64,000 nucleotides of DNA from Semisulcospira habei (GCA_036245525.1 BTPG01000004.1:45829982-45893981); one strand, 5' to 3'. Numbered from the stretch's first letter, positions 10,510-20,696 are shown. Numbers and translations: made by a program. Notes: generated by a model from the letters alone, not told the origin.

Positions 10510-10631
10510 TCTTGCGGCTCTATGACTGTCCCTACTTGTGCGAGGGTGTCTGGTGCTTTATCGGAAGAATAATGCGACGTAACTAACAAATAGCACAAGC
10601 CATTAGCATACTTAGTGCATTTTAGTTATCT

Positions 10632-10839
10632 CACTCAACCCGACGGCCGTATTTCCCAAATTTTGAAGGCGTCATCTAATGACTATGCACCAGTTGCAGG
10701 AGATGGATCGACATGATAATTCAAGGGCAGTGCCAGATTAGCTTGGCGCCGACAGGCGCCAAGCTAATCTGGCACTACCCTTGAATTATCATGGTCGGCC
10801 CATCTCCTGCTGTAGGGCGTCGGGGCTGAATGGGGTAAC
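10632..10839. mobile_element. PalB1 element
   Basis: The flanks read CCCGACGGCCGTATTTCCC and CGGGGCTGAATGGGGTAA. The hairpin (10709-10797) has the loop GACA. The terminal TTAA is decayed at both ends. Confidence 0.8.
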
Positions 10840-11049
10840 AGCAAACGACGCGGACAGTTAGATTAGTCAGTGCGTTGCAGCAAGGAAGATATAGATAGTG
10901 CCTTACATTAACTCATTGAGACACGCATTTTGCGTATCCGCTTGGGTCGCGTCTGCAATGAGTTGGAACCAAAACTCGCTTGTCTTATGAACACTTACAA
11001 ACCCAGAACTCGCCTTGAAAATGTCTTCCTTTATGACGCCAAACTAAAG

Positions 11050-11139
11050 AACCCTTCGGCGGTCGGTAGCGGTTTTTGTCGCGATGATTCCTGCCGGAAT
11101 CATCGCGACAAAAAGCGCTACCGACAGCCAAAGGGTTAA
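11050..11139. mobile_element. PalA element
   Basis: Near-perfect stem around CCTGCCGG. The right TTAA (11136-11139) is intact and the left is lost. Left GGCGGTCGG no longer pairs fully with right CCGACAGCC. Confidence 0.85.
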
Positions 11140-11395
11140 CCAACAGCTATATATCTACGTGAGATAATCTATCTGCTGTTGTGGGTGTCAACATTTAACC
11201 CCCTTGTGCATGAAGCCACCGATATTGTCAACAGTACCCGTGGCTGTTCACACAAGGAAATTTCCAACCAAGAAATGCCACGCTTAGAAAGGCAGCTAAT
11301 ATACAGTTCATGAGATATTCAACAACAACATCATCATCATCATACACAAACGGAAATGGACTTCATGTGTTTATCTTCTTCAGTGTCGCAATGGT

Positions 11396-11500
11396 TTTAA
11401 CCCGAAATTTTAATATATTTGATCGTACTTGTCCTTCCTGAACGTGTTTCTTCTTTTAGTGGGAATTTCTTTGCTTTTTTCACGCTTAGTACTTCTGGAT
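11396..11500 (+). repeat. Dispersed repeat L, diverged copy
   Basis: TTTTAACCCGAAATTTTAAT, CGTGTTTCTTCTTTTAGTGG and TTTGCTTTTTTCACGCTTAG match the layout of the copy at 10165-10320. Confidence 0.5.
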
Positions 11501-11723
11501 TTTGAATGCACAAGTAGGAATAATGCGCTAGAAATAATTTGCACACAGGAGACGGCTGCCCACAACTACTACTTTATCCTGTTTTGCAAGCGAAATTACA
11601 GGCCTGCTGTGTAACGCAACCTTTCTAGACGAATAAATTGCTTGGAGATTAGCATAGCGCATTACATGAATGTAGTGTGAATAATAAATATAGTCAGGGG
11701 CCGTCTAGTCATGGCCACAGCCG

Positions 11724-11744
11724 AACTTACTTACTTACTTACGC
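11724..11744 (-). repeat. (TAAG)n 3' tail of the LINE
   Basis: On the minus strand the coding end runs into CGTAAGTAAGTAAGTAAG. The first or second TAAG provides the stop codon. A short tandem tail instead of poly(A) fits RTE-like LINEs. Confidence 0.8.
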
Positions 11745-12309
11745 CTGTCACCCCTACCCGGGTATAGGCCGTCGACGAGAGACCTCCAGCAACTCCTGTC
11801 CTGTGCTTCTCCTTCGATTCTACTCCAGGTGGTTCCCAGTCTCTTGATGTCTGCTTGGAGGTCTCGACGCCAGGAGTTTCTCGGCCTACCTCTTTTCCTC
11901 TTTCCCTGGGGGTTCCATGGCAATACCTGCCTAGTGATACTGGAAGCTGGCTTTCTCAGACTGTGACCGATCCATCCCCATCTTCTTCGCCCAATTTCAT
12001 TCTCTGCTGTTATCTGCTCTGTTCTCTCCCAGAGTCTGACGTTACTGATCTTCTCTGGCCAGTAGATTTTCCAAATTCTTCTAAGGCAACTGTTCATGAA
12101 GGTCTGTCCTCTGTTGACTGTGGTTTTTGTCAATCTCCAAGTCTCTGCTCCATATAAGAGAACTGCTTTTACATTGGAGTTGAAACTCCGGACTTTGGTG
12201 TGTTGTGACAGCTCTCTGGAGCTCCACACTTTTTTCAACTGGAGAAAGGCTGCTCTGGCTTTACCGATTCGTGCTCTGACATCTGCATCAGTGGACCGAA
12301 CTGCTCGCG
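11735..12309 (-). pseudogene. RTE-like LINE, 3' end of reverse transcriptase ORF
   Basis: A 5'-truncated retrotransposon on the minus strand. The open part encodes the C-terminal region after the RT palm: the motif LLYGAETWRLTK, then RRRWGWIGHSLRKP, then GKRKRGRPRNSWRRDL and a Trp-containing end (LVDGLYPGRGDRR). This arrangement is characteristic of the post-RT region of endonuclease-type LINEs in invertebrates; the clade is uncertain (RTE-like by pattern). Coding similarity continues upstream of the first Met to about 12309, where the copy is truncated. The catalytic RT domain and the endonuclease are absent, so this copy cannot move. The stop codon lies in the TAAG tail. Confidence 0.85.
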
Positions 12310-12417
12310 TTTAAATTCGTCAGCTAAGCACTAGGTATACTGACAAAGACAAAGTTCCGTTGTGTTTGCCACGCCAAATGAACAATGACGATTTTCAGTT
12401 TAACTGATTCGCGGTGA

Positions 12418-12515
12418 TGGGTTGAGCATGTTAACGCAGGGGTAGTGCCTGATCAGCTTGTCGCCTTTCCAGGCGCCAAGCTGATCAGGCAGTGCCCTTA
12501 CGCTATCATGGTCGA
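12418..12515. mobile_element. PalB, diverged copy
   Basis: GTAGTGCCTGATCAGCTTG pairs with AAGCTGATCAGGCAGTGCC: the CTGATCAG stem segment changed on both sides compared with the family AGATTAGC. The outer flanks are poorly preserved. Confidence 0.7.
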
Positions 12516-12575
12516 CCTATCTTGGGCAGCCTACACTAGAAGAAAAAGTTACCTCATGGGTAGTTGTTTTCCACC

Positions 12576-12784
12576 TTAACCCATTTAGCCCCGGGACCCT
12601 ACAGCAGGAGATGGATTGACCATGATAATTCAAGGGTAGTGTCAGATTAGCTTGGCGCCTTCAGACGCCAAGCTAATCTGGCACTACCCTTGAATTATGA
12701 TCAACCCATCCCCTGCAACTGGTACACAATCGTTAGGCAACACCTCCAAAACTTGATATGGGACCTTGGGGCTACAAGGGTTAA
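12576..12784. mobile_element. PalB1 element, complete, 209 bp
   Basis: TTAA ends at 12576-12579 and 12781-12784. The hairpin lies at about 12616-12705 with loop TTCA. A few bases (ATGG) are deleted in the right arm near TTATGATCAACC. Confidence 0.85.
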
Positions 12785-12884
12785 TCTGCATTGTGTATGC
12801 ATTGATCTTCTAGTTTCGTCGGAGGTCGCGCCGTTGTAGACAAGAAAGACTATGTCATGGCGTCTGCAGCGTTTCAGTGGACAC

Positions 12885-13229
12885 ACTTCAGCAGGGTCGA
12901 GTCTGAAATAGTTAAATTAAGGCGGTTAAGCGTCGGAGCAAGAGAGCGAAGGGAATCGCCGGGTCTTGGGTTCGAATCCCCGTCCCGGACCCCGGTAGCT
13001 GGACTCACAATCCAGGGAAAAAGGACAGGCTTGTTCAATAGCATGTCCGTTGAATGGTCCTGGTAAATCAAAGTGGCACAGTTGCAGTGCGCCTGAATTG
13101 ATCAGTGTTCAGGTCGTACTCCATAAGCAATAGATTTCCATGTCCCACATAACCCGCCCGTCAGGGCCGTCCATTATCACTTCGGTGCCGTGGACGTTAA
13201 ACCCCGAACTAACCAAAACTTCAGCAGGG
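12885..13229 (+). mobile_element. SINE1 with 12 bp target-site duplication
   Basis: The SINE body is 12897-13217, flanked by perfect copies of ACTTCAGCAGGG (12885-12896 and 13218-13229). The head is tRNA-derived with B box GGTTCGAATCC; the A box region is mutated (ATAGTTAAATTAAGGCGG against TAGCTCAGGCGG in better copies). The middle carries GATCAGTGTTCAGGTCGTAC and the 3' end GGACGTTAAACCCCGAACTA. It would be transcribed by RNA polymerase III and mobilised by a LINE; both are family knowledge. It lies inside a PalB. Confidence 0.93.
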
Positions 13230-13352
13230 GACGGATCGACCATGATAGTTCAAGGGTGGGGCCGGAATAGCGTGGCGCCTCGGACAGTCGCAGTCAATTT
13301 ATCTCCTGAATTACTGTTATACACTGCAGAGCACGAGGTCCCAAATTTGGGA
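13230..13352. mobile_element. PalB2 half element interrupted by SINE1
   Basis: The left arm GATCGACCATGATAGTTCAA through GGCGCCTCG is present. The right arm is largely lost, but the right flank (TTTATCTCCTGAATTACTG and CCCAAATTTGGGATTT) remains. The left flank ACTTCAGCAGGG was duplicated by the SINE. Confidence 0.65.
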
Positions 13353-13364
13353 TTTTTTTATACT

Positions 13365-13742
13365 TAGGGCTTAAAGGCCCACTACCGCCATAACTGTTCA
13401 AAGATTCACTTTTGTAACGAACGGTTACGAAACGCTACACACAGGTCTAGATATGGATCATTTGGACACAGGACAATCCAGTTCAACACACGTCGTCTTA
13501 ATATCAAGTAACCTGACAATGACTCCACTCCTTTCTATACATACAGTGCTTTCAGTACGAGAAATAGCTAAAAATAGTTTGAAACTCTAACGGCTGCACA
13601 GAATAAATAAGTACGATTACGCATGTGCTGTCCAAACTGCTGTTAAAGTTCATTAGGTGTGTCGACAAGACATAACAAACACAAATGGTGCAGAAATGTG
13701 TCTTGGGATTTATGCGTAATAGTATTTTAATGGTACTCAAGG
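13365..13742 (-). repeat. Repeat H, copy 1
   Basis: The reverse complement matches two blocks, 24775-24927 and 25488-25628, which are separated there by a LINE insertion. Shared segments include GGAGTGGAGTCATTGTCAGG and GGCGGTAGTGGGCCTTTAA. The class is unknown; I see no coding sequence. Confidence 0.75.
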
Positions 13743-13753
13743 CAAGAATGGGC

Positions 13754-13844
13754 TAACCCTTCGGCTCTCCGTAGCGGTTTTTGTCGCGATGATTCTTACA
13801 GGAATCATCGCGACAAAAACTACCACCGACAGCTAAAGGGTTAC
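13754..13844. mobile_element. PalA element
   Basis: GGTTTTTGTCGCGATGATTC pairs with GAATCATCGCGACAAAAAC. The outer arms are diverged (CTCCGTAGC against TACCACCGA). Confidence 0.85.
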
Positions 13845-14050
13845 ATTAACAGTTTGCAGTACCTCCTTTGTAAATGGTCGTAGTGTGTCTTACAATAATT
13901 CTGGACAAAAGGTCTGAGGTCACGGAGTTTGAATACCGTAAAAAGAAAGACTTTGCTGCTCTTCTTTACCATTGTACGTAGGAGAGTTCCACCGATGCGC
14001 AGACAGAGCAGTAGAAAACCTCTGCTACCTGTGCCTACTCACATTGTTTT

Positions 14051-14122
14051 TTAAACTCATTCGCGGCCAGCCGCATCCGGATGCGCGGCTTATGCCGCGC
14101 GGCTCCCCGCGAATGAGTTAAA
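14051..14122. mobile_element. PalE with expanded centre
   Basis: Same termini as 655-710 (AACTCATTCGCGGCCAGCCG and CGCGAATGAGTTAAA). The centre contains an extra GCGCGGCTTATGCCGCGC hairpin, so the copy is a hairpin within a hairpin. Confidence 0.75.
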
Positions 14123-14262
14123 AGGATAGAAAAAGGCAAGGCCACATTGAGAAGCCATTATATGGCCAACTGTTAGCAATGGAAGCCCGCCCTGCAACAC
14201 TTCGCTACAATTAATGTCAGAAAACTGGGCAAAAGCATCATCACACTGGATTGTGGTGATAT

Positions 14263-14362
14263 CCCAGTACGCAAAAGGCCATCGGGCCGGAGTCGGTCGC
14301 AGTGGCGCACGAATATGCGCGAGCCCACTGCGGCCGACTTCGGACCGATTGCATTTCGAAGA
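14263..14362. mobile_element. PalD element
   Basis: CCCAGTACGCAAAAGGCCAT, then GGCCGGAGTCGG pairs with CGGCCGACTTCGG. The right terminal GCGCATTGGGT part is lost. Confidence 0.65.
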
Positions 14363-14715
14363 TCGATGTCTTCATGCTATACTTAGCTCTTCGGTTGCAC
14401 TCGTATTTACACAGAAAAGATCACGATGGCGGATCGTGGTGTTTGTGCAGATCATGTAACAAAAACACAGGAGACGGCCTCGAGTGACTTTATCTCATTA
14501 CTGGGTCCTGGACTCCGTACATAAGCTCCCGGCCCGGGCGAGTTCAGGGCAGGTTCGACCGCACTCGTGTTTATTCACACAGAAAAAGGTCACGGTGCTT
14601 TATTCAGACGATCTTGCAATAACACACAACAAATGACGTTGAGGGGCTTTGTCTCGGTATTGCCCCAGACTTATCACGTAAGCAGAGGTCGAGATGTCCG
14701 GTAAACGAGTACGAG

Positions 14716-14781
14716 CAAGTGGCGTAGATTCTCATGAACCTCTGCGACTGCGTGGGCTCATGGGGATCTATGCCTCTTGCA
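14716..14781. mobile_element. PalC hairpin
   Basis: Left CAAGTGGCGTAGATTCTCAT, right TGGGGATCTATGCCTCTTG, with several unpaired positions. Another copy follows 135 bp downstream. Confidence 0.75.
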
Positions 14782-14915
14782 GAAGGAGAGAGTTTCGATT
14801 AGTCTTTTTATGCTGCCGCTGGATTCAGTAATTATAATGTGCACGACTGAAACTTCCCTCCGGCTGAGGAACACAGAATATTATGTGGGGTTTGAATACG
14901 GAAACAAATGTTCTG

Positions 14916-14985
14916 CAAGCGGCACAGATCTGCATGAACCCCCGCAAGATTGCGAGGTGCTCGTGAGGCTCTGTGCCTCTTGCAG
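14916..14985. mobile_element. PalC hairpin
   Basis: CAAGCGGCACAGATCTGCAT pairs imperfectly with GTGAGGCTCTGTGCCTCTTG. Confidence 0.75.
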
Positions 14986-15192
14986 ATGGATCTTGTTTTC
15001 TGGCGGGATTGAATTAAAAAAAAATTGAAAAAAAAAGTTTTTGCGCATCGACTGTCTAGACATAATCACCATTAATCGCGAGTTGTTTTGTGACAATCCG
15101 CGCTCGTCCTTTTGAACTGTCTCGGACAACAATATCTTACCGCGAAACAGGGTGGCGTTTTTCACTGTGAAAGCCACCGCATGAGCGCTACA

Positions 15193-15390
15193 ATTAGCCC
15201 AATCAACCCCACCGGCGCATTTCCCAAATTTGGGAGGTGTTACCTAACGACTATTTACCAGTTGCAGGAGATGGATTGACCATGATAATTCAAGGGTAGT
15301 GGCAGATTAGCTTGGCGCCCGAAGGCGCCAAGCTAATCTGCCACTACCCTTGAATTATCATGGTCAATCCATCTCCTGCCCATGGGTTCA
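15193..15390. mobile_element. PalB1 element with perfect 55 bp arms
   Basis: The hairpin 15265-15378 consists of two 55 bp arms that match at every position around the loop CGAA. The arms carry paired differences from the family: GTGGCAG/CTGCCAC and ATTGACC/GGTCAAT. The left flank reads ACCCCACCGGCGCATTTCCC. The right flank beyond the hairpin is truncated after CATCTCCTG. Confidence 0.9.
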
Positions 15391-15553
15391 CAAAGGAATT
15401 ATGAACAGTGGAGGGGTATTGTCTCCCTTCACGAAGCGAAGTCAGAACAAGTCTGGCAGCGGCATTGCCAGAGCACTGCGACCAGTTCGCACATTCAAGC
15501 GAGACAGTTCGTCATGTGTGTACTTAGGATTCACAGCGAACAACAGCCAGATG

Positions 15554-15639
15554 CAAGAGACATGAATCCTCATGAGTCAGACATGAATCCTCATGAGACC
15601 CCGCATTCGCGGGGACTCATGATGATCTGTGCCTCTTGT
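15554..15639. mobile_element. PalC with partially duplicated left arm
   Basis: GACATGAATCCTCATGAG occurs twice in direct order, then CCCCGCATTCGCGGGG and one right arm ending GATCTGTGCCTCTTG. Confidence 0.8.
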
Positions 15640-15666
15640 TGTCTTCAGGTTTTTTCTTTCTCTCTG

Positions 15667-15795
15667 GGCACTGAGCTGGGTGGCACAGCGTTCGACTCTC
15701 GTCCGAAAGGTGGTTACTTCGAATTCAGTTGGGGTCAAAATTTATTCAGTCACTATTCGGTGCCCCGTCTTAGTGGTGGACAAAAGACGTTAGGC
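15667..15795 (+). mobile_element. SINE2, diverged copy
   Basis: GAGCTGGGTGGCACAG, GCGTTCGACTCTCGTCC, a mutated B box (CTTCGAATTC) and GGTGGACAAAAGACGTTA align in order with the better copy at 31143-31306. Confidence 0.7.
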
Positions 15796-15931
15796 CCTAA
15801 ATATATTTTCTCTGGAATAACTCGGGTAGTCAATCAATCTGCGATGCTTCGACTACAGTGACATCATTTCTAGCAGCTGGCCGGGAACTTGACCACTTCA
15901 CTGCCGAGAAAACCTGAACACCACCCAACTG

Positions 15932-15997
15932 CAAGAGGTATAGATCCTCAGGAGCCCCTGCATTTGCGGGGGCTCATGAGGATCTATGCCTCTTGCT
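15932..15997. mobile_element. PalC hairpin
   Basis: CAAGAGGTATAGATCCTCAG and GAGGATCTATGCCTCTTG. Here GGTATAG faces CTATGCC, a G-T type mismatch that is paired in the copies at 1558 and 63030. Confidence 0.8.
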
Positions 15998-16440
15998 GAG
16001 ACCAATTTTCCTTGCATGGTTGCGGCGTTCGGTCGTTGAATGAACAGAGATTTCGAAACTCAATTTGCGTCTAGTGGCAGCAGGGAAGGGATTAAAGAGC
16101 TAGCATGGCTATTCATTCCACATTTGTTGCGGGAAGTGAATGAGATCACACAAATCCCCCCGCCGTGTTGGGTTATTCTCGGGGCTGTCCAACATGCTTA
16201 ACGTCCGTTGTTCATAGCCGTTATCCCGCATCAGACGTCCTGCGTGAACCACCACACGTGAGGCTTTGTTTAGGAGTAATCTCTCTTTGAGTGACTACTA
16301 CAAGAGTGATCACCCTTTGAAAAGTTCTTCAAAGAGGACACTGCATTAGCGCCGCAGACTCCCGACTATATGGACTCGATCTCATCCGCCTGTCATTACA
16401 GCATGTAGCTTCTTTCAGATCGGAGAAAATGCCAGGATTT

Positions 16441-16532
16441 TTAACGCTTTTGCTATCGGTAGCGCTGTTTGTTGAGATGAGTCCTGCAGAAATCACCTCG
16501 ACATACAGCGCTACTGACGGCAAAAGGGTTAA
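16441..16532. mobile_element. PalA element, complete
   Basis: TTAA at both ends. GAGATGAGTCC faces AATCACCTCGAC, so the stem is partly unpaired. An outer change, GCGCTGT and ACAGCGC, is paired. Confidence 0.8.
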
Positions 16533-16737
16533 AGATAACATTCCGAGGATGTTTAGATCCAAGGACCGTCGAACATAGTCTGCAGACTTTGTCAGCGTTA
16601 AACGGCTCCGTCACCTAGAGAACAACGAGGCTGACACTCAACAAGAATAGTATTCAGTGACCTTTGTGCTTTGGATGAGCTTGAGATCATAGTACTTGCT
16701 TTGCGTTCAACACTATTGATCCATGAAATTTTGTTGT

Positions 16738-18102
16738 GCCGTCTTCAGTCTGTATTTGGCATTTAAGGTGCAGTCTTTGCATGGCTTAGTTCAGACCTGA
16801 CTGAATGATCCCAGATTGTTTCTGTTGATGGCTGTCGTTCTGTGCCATCACCTCTCCGGTTTGGTGTACCCCAGGGCTCGGTCCTAGAACCTGTATTGTT
16901 TTTGCTCTATGTTCAGCCCCTGTCTGACCTGAGCAGTAGACGCTCCATTTCCCATCATGCATTTGCAGATGATACGCAGATGTACAAAGTGATACTGTCG
17001 AGCGAGCTGTGAATGCCGTCCAAAGCATAAGCCAGTGCATTGACCATGTCAAATCATGGATGACCACCAACAAACTGATGTTAATTGGTGGCAAAACTGA
17101 AGCGATGCTGGTAGCCAATCCAAGAATATCTTCATCCCTGCCTTTACCGTCGTCATTGTCTGTGGATGGAACACTCATTGGCTTCTCTGCGAGTGTGAGA
17201 AACCTGGGTGTTATACTTGACAGCGGGCTGTCTATGTCAAAGCATGTCAGCTTATCTGGAACTTCGTCGCATTAGTTCAGTTCGTCACCTGCTCACCGTG
17301 TAAGCCACTAAAACACTAGTTTGTGCATTTGTGCTGTCTAAGCTGTATTATTGTAACTACTGATCTGCTTTGTGGCTGCCCTCAGTATCTCATTGATCGC
17401 CCCCAAAAGATTCAGAACAATGCAGCTTGGCTTGTTGTGAGAGTCCGTAAGACAGAGCATGTCACACCCATCTTGAAGTCCCTTCACTGGCTACCTGTGT
17501 CCTCAAGTATGCAATACATACTTATACCAATTTGTTTTAACTGCCCTTCAGACACCAGCCCAGAATACTTGTCCTGTTTGCTGCAAGTGTACACAACCTC
17601 TCGTGAGCCCCGCCCCTTTTCTGATAAACGGAAGTTGTGTGTACCTTCTGTCCAAACTAAAACTTGTGGTCAGCGCCACTTTTGTTTATCAAGCCCCAGT
17701 GTTGTGGAATACACTTCCTCTTGAGGTCAGAAACAGTGAGTCTGTCTCTGGCTTCAAGAGATCGTTGAAAACTCGCCTCTTGAAGCTTTACTTTGAATAA
17801 CTGCCACCCAATGCGCAAATGGCCATCGGGCCGAGGTCGGCCCCGATGGCCTTTACACACTGGGCAGTGTTTGATGCCTTAGTTGTAGTCTTGCAATCCT
17901 CACTGTTTAGATTGCATTTCAAATGTAACATATTATGTATGCATCGTTGTTCAGTTCGTTGTAAAAGTGGTGTGTTCGTGTATTGTGTTTTGCTTGCTAT
18001 GTGCAAATGTCATTGCATTTTTATTTTTGTTTACAGATTGTAAAGCGCTTAGAGCTTTGGATTAAGATTAAGCGCTATATAAATACTCGTTATTCTTATT
18101 AC
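16738..18102 (+). pseudogene. L2-like LINE relic, reverse transcriptase C-terminal part
   Basis: The order of conserved blocks is clear although no frame is intact. At about 16855-16915 one frame gives FGVPQGSVLEPVLFLLY, and at 16972-16983 the catalytic FADD (then TQMYK). After a frame change, 17009-17275 gives VKSWMTTNKL, KTEAMLVA and SVRNLGVILDSGLSMSKHV. Later frames give LKSLHWLPV, LWNTLPLEVRNS and FKRSLKTRLLKLYF, ending near 17800. A TGA interrupts the upstream frame. The 3' end at 18036-18102 (TTGTAAAGCGCTTAGAGC, AAGCGCTATATAAATAC) is typical of L2/CR1-type LINEs. A PalD lies in the 3' untranslated part. The copy is inactive. Confidence 0.88.
17812..17872. mobile_element. PalD inserted in the LINE 3' UTR
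   Basis: CACCCAATGCGCAAATGGCC and GGCCTTTACACACTGGGCAG frame a short GGGCCGAGGTCGGCCCC centre. Family members elsewhere show that the sequence is not LINE-derived. Confidence 0.7.
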
Positions 18103-18150
18103 GTTTGTGTGTGTTCCTGTGATGTGAACAGCGTGGTTTTTTGGTTCACG

Positions 18151-18612
18151 TTGGTTGATTGATTGTGCATTGCTTAACGTCCCGACAGCACTGAGCACGA
18201 CTTTCACAGGACATGCCGATGCTGCTCTCATTAAATGTATTTCGCCAGCCGGTCTAATAAGCAAAATAAAGTCGTGTTAGGGACGCTGAACCTTCATGCT
18301 AATTTATCGACCCCCCAGTTTTCACAGAAGAGTAGAAAATCATTACAGTTACAAATCGTACAGGAAAATTTATTAACCGCAAACACTTAACTTAGTATCT
18401 CTTCGGTGCTGCAGACCATTATATCAAGAACTGCAGCCAACGCAGACATTAGGGAGAGTTTAAACAAGGAAAACACAGGTTAATGGACCAAGGGTAGACA
18501 GAAACATAAGCCCCAGAAAAATGACAACCCACCCTGTAAGGCTGACCAGGGTGACCCTGGGAACTAAAAAGTAATTTTCCCTACCCAAATCCCCTAGGCC
18601 AGACCCGGGTTT
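18151..18612 (-). mobile_element. Repeat J, inverted and diverged copy
   Basis: On the minus strand it runs from CCCGGGTCTGGCC through AGTTCCCAGGGTCACCCTGG to GTCGGGACGTTAAGCAATG and CAATCAATCAACC. The central part is clearly diverged from copies 1 and 3. Confidence 0.75.
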
Positions 18613-19019
18613 ATGTTAAGGGGCGGGGGGTGAGGGGAGGGAGGGATTGAAGAAAAATAATGGGAGAGCACTCATTATTAAAGCCGTGGTTGCGTTAAAA
18701 TCTGAACGCACCTATTTGTAACATTTTAAAAATTATTATTTACATTCGCAAGATACTAGGCAAGTAACTCACACAGGCGGGCAATACCAGTACATTCATC
18801 TGTTGCCATCGGGTTTGTTACAGTGCTAGTGTCGCCTACAAGCTGCCAGTTGCATCTTTTAGGGCCTGCTTTGAATACGCAAACTAACAGAAATTGGCTT
18901 TACTCGGTCACCGGCGGGATCAGTTTCACAGAATTAAGGAGCAGACGGCAATAAGGCAACACTCGCAAAAAGATCAAATCGTTTCACCTCAGTCCTTTAG
19001 GCCGGCTGATGTTCACGTG
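18613..19019. other. Unannotated stretch, no gene seen
   Basis: A G-rich run sits at about 18617-18650. Otherwise ordinary composition and no repeat that I recognise. Confidence 0.45.
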
Positions 19020-19085
19020 CAAGAGGGGTAGATTCTCATGAGCCCCTGCGAATGCAGGGGCTCATGAGAAAGGACCCCTCTTGCT
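19020..19085. mobile_element. PalC hairpin
   Basis: CAAGAGGGGTAGATTCTCAT with right arm ATGAGAAAGGACCCCTCTTG. AGGGG/CCCCT and TTCTCA/TGAGAA are paired differences from the family. Confidence 0.8.
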
Positions 19086-19227
19086 GGCAGAGGCAGAACC
19101 TCAATTACATCTAAACCTGAGGAGGTCGTCGGGGAAATGAGAGCCCAAGCAGACAAAATGCATTCCGAGCGATTGGCAGACTTGCATTGCGATGCGTCTG
19201 CTGAGAAATGGTCGATGCCATTTCTTT

Positions 19228-19295
19228 TCTGTATCCCCAAGTACGCAAAACATCGGCACGACTGCAACCAACGTCGATCCGATGGCCTCCTTTTG
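19228..19295. mobile_element. PalD remnant
   Basis: CCCCAAGTACGCAAAACATC and GTCGATCCGATGGCCTCC resemble the two PalD arms, with many mismatches. Confidence 0.4.
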
Positions 19296-19361
19296 TTTAC
19301 CGGCGTTTACCTTTTTTGATGACCCTTCAACCGCCTGGTCAAGGCGAACGCTACCCATCTG

Positions 19362-19556
19362 CAAGAGACATAAACCCTCATGCGCCCCCGCGACAAAGTG
19401 TGTTTTACAGACGTAGTATATCTCTGGGCGCTAACGTCGGGATTTATTGACAATACATTTTATGCCGGGAGCACACTACTCGCTTGACATGAATTAAACC
19501 AGTGTACACCTATCATATATTTCATGCAAGCGGGGGCTCATGAGGGTTTATGTCGT
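19362..19556. mobile_element. PalC split by repeat Q
   Basis: The left arm CAAGAGACATAAACCCTCAT and the right arm ATGAGGGTTTATGTCGTTTG are complementary but separated by about 135 bp that belong to repeat Q. AAACCCTCA/TGAGGGTTT is a paired variant. Confidence 0.8.
19402..19530 (+). mobile_element. Repeat Q, copy 1, nested in PalC
   Basis: About 129 bp from GTTTTACAGACGTAGTATAT to TATATTTCATGCAAG. It is over 90% identical by eye to 21594-21720. It is too short to code; the class is unknown. Confidence 0.75.
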
Positions 19557-19836
19557 TTGTTCGTTTTGTGTTCTTTATGCCTGTTTTGGTCCTAGTTGCA
19601 TCTGTGTTCTCCACGCGAACGTCGGTCAGTGTGTATTCGTTCCAGACGCGCAAATTTGTGATCACTGACAGCGAAGCGGTTAACAGCCCAAGTTTACACT
19701 AGTTCCATCAAAGCGGGAGGAACACTTCAAGTTTTGCAACGTGAATGGGAGGCTTCCTACCATGTAGGTGAAATTGCGGACGGGGCAGTTCACACTTGCT
19801 GTGTCAATAGATGCACGTGTCCTGGACTGTGATGGC

Positions 19837-19903
19837 AATAATAATGATGATGATGATGAACATCATCATTATCATCATCGTCATCGTCATCATCATCTTC
19901 ATG
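19837..19903. repeat. (ATG)n/(ATC)n trinucleotide repeat
   Basis: GATGATGATGATGAACATC is followed by ATC and GTC repeats, so the tract can fold back imperfectly. Confidence 0.9.
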
Positions 19904-19905
19904 GG

Positions 19906-20206
19906 GTGTTGATTTATCCAGGTAAATAATGCGCGACATCTGTTACAGACTTCAGTGGCGCCTCAGGACGAGAGCAGTAAGATACAGAGAACACCGAGAG
20001 GTGCGTCAATGGAGGTATCCAGTGAAGACACGTTTTTCCTCAAGTGGCTTCTAAAAGGCTCAGTATTGAATGCAATTTGGAGGGTGTCTGGGATATTGTT
20101 CCATAGAGAGTGTGCTGCAATCTTGAAGGCATTTGTTCCAGACCGCCATCCTTTCGTTTACACTCACTCCAAAACGGGAAGACAGTAAGTTCCAAGGTCC
20201 GCATAC
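19906..20206. other. Unannotated stretch, no gene seen
   Basis: The plus-strand frame at 19955-20188 shows no family motif. It lies just before a PalB copy. Confidence 0.4.
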
Positions 20207-20421
20207 ATGAACTCCTTCTACCCCAAACACACCACAGCCAAATAAAGATCGACCATGATAGTTCAAGGGTGATGCCAGAATAGCTTAGCGCCTATGGGCG
20301 CCAGGCTATTCTGGCATCACCCTTGAACTATCATGGTCGATCTGTGTCCTGCACTGCAACGCGATTTTCAGAGGACGACTTCAAAATTTGGGGATTTCGG
20401 TCTTGGGGTAGAATGAGTTAA
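20207..20421. mobile_element. PalB2 element
   Basis: The hairpin 20247-20342 has GATC at both outer ends, loop TATG and the B2 GGTGATGCC/GGCATCACC pair. The right TTAA is intact. Two mismatches lie near the GGCGCC half-sites. Confidence 0.85.
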
Positions 20422-20620
20422 GGGATTTCTTTTTAGATGGATGGTAATTTGAACTTTCTCGCTTTTTTCCGCACACAAAACGCTGAACAGCTAAAAAAAA
20501 ATAGTGTTGTTCGAGTCTTTGTTGGGACACGCTCTGGTTTTTTTCTGAACGGGATGCCCCTTGTATTATTTGCTTGTGCGTTAATCAGACGCGGCGATCC
20601 ATGTAACGGAGCATGTAAAG

Positions 20621-20675
20621 TAAAGGCTGTCGGTAGGAATCATCGCGACAAAATGCGTTGCCGACAGCCAAAGAT
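20621..20675. mobile_element. PalA, central and left-arm deletion
   Basis: GGCTGTCGGTAGGAATCATC fuses the outer left arm to the right arm, which ends TTGCCGACAGCCAAAG. Confidence 0.65.
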
Positions 20676-20696
20676 TGAAACCATTTATCCCGGATA

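Noticed and set aside
15265..15378. Strong hairpin as a bacterial-type terminator
   Set aside because: No gene ends nearby, no U tract follows, and the same sequence occurs as a dispersed TTAA-flanked element.
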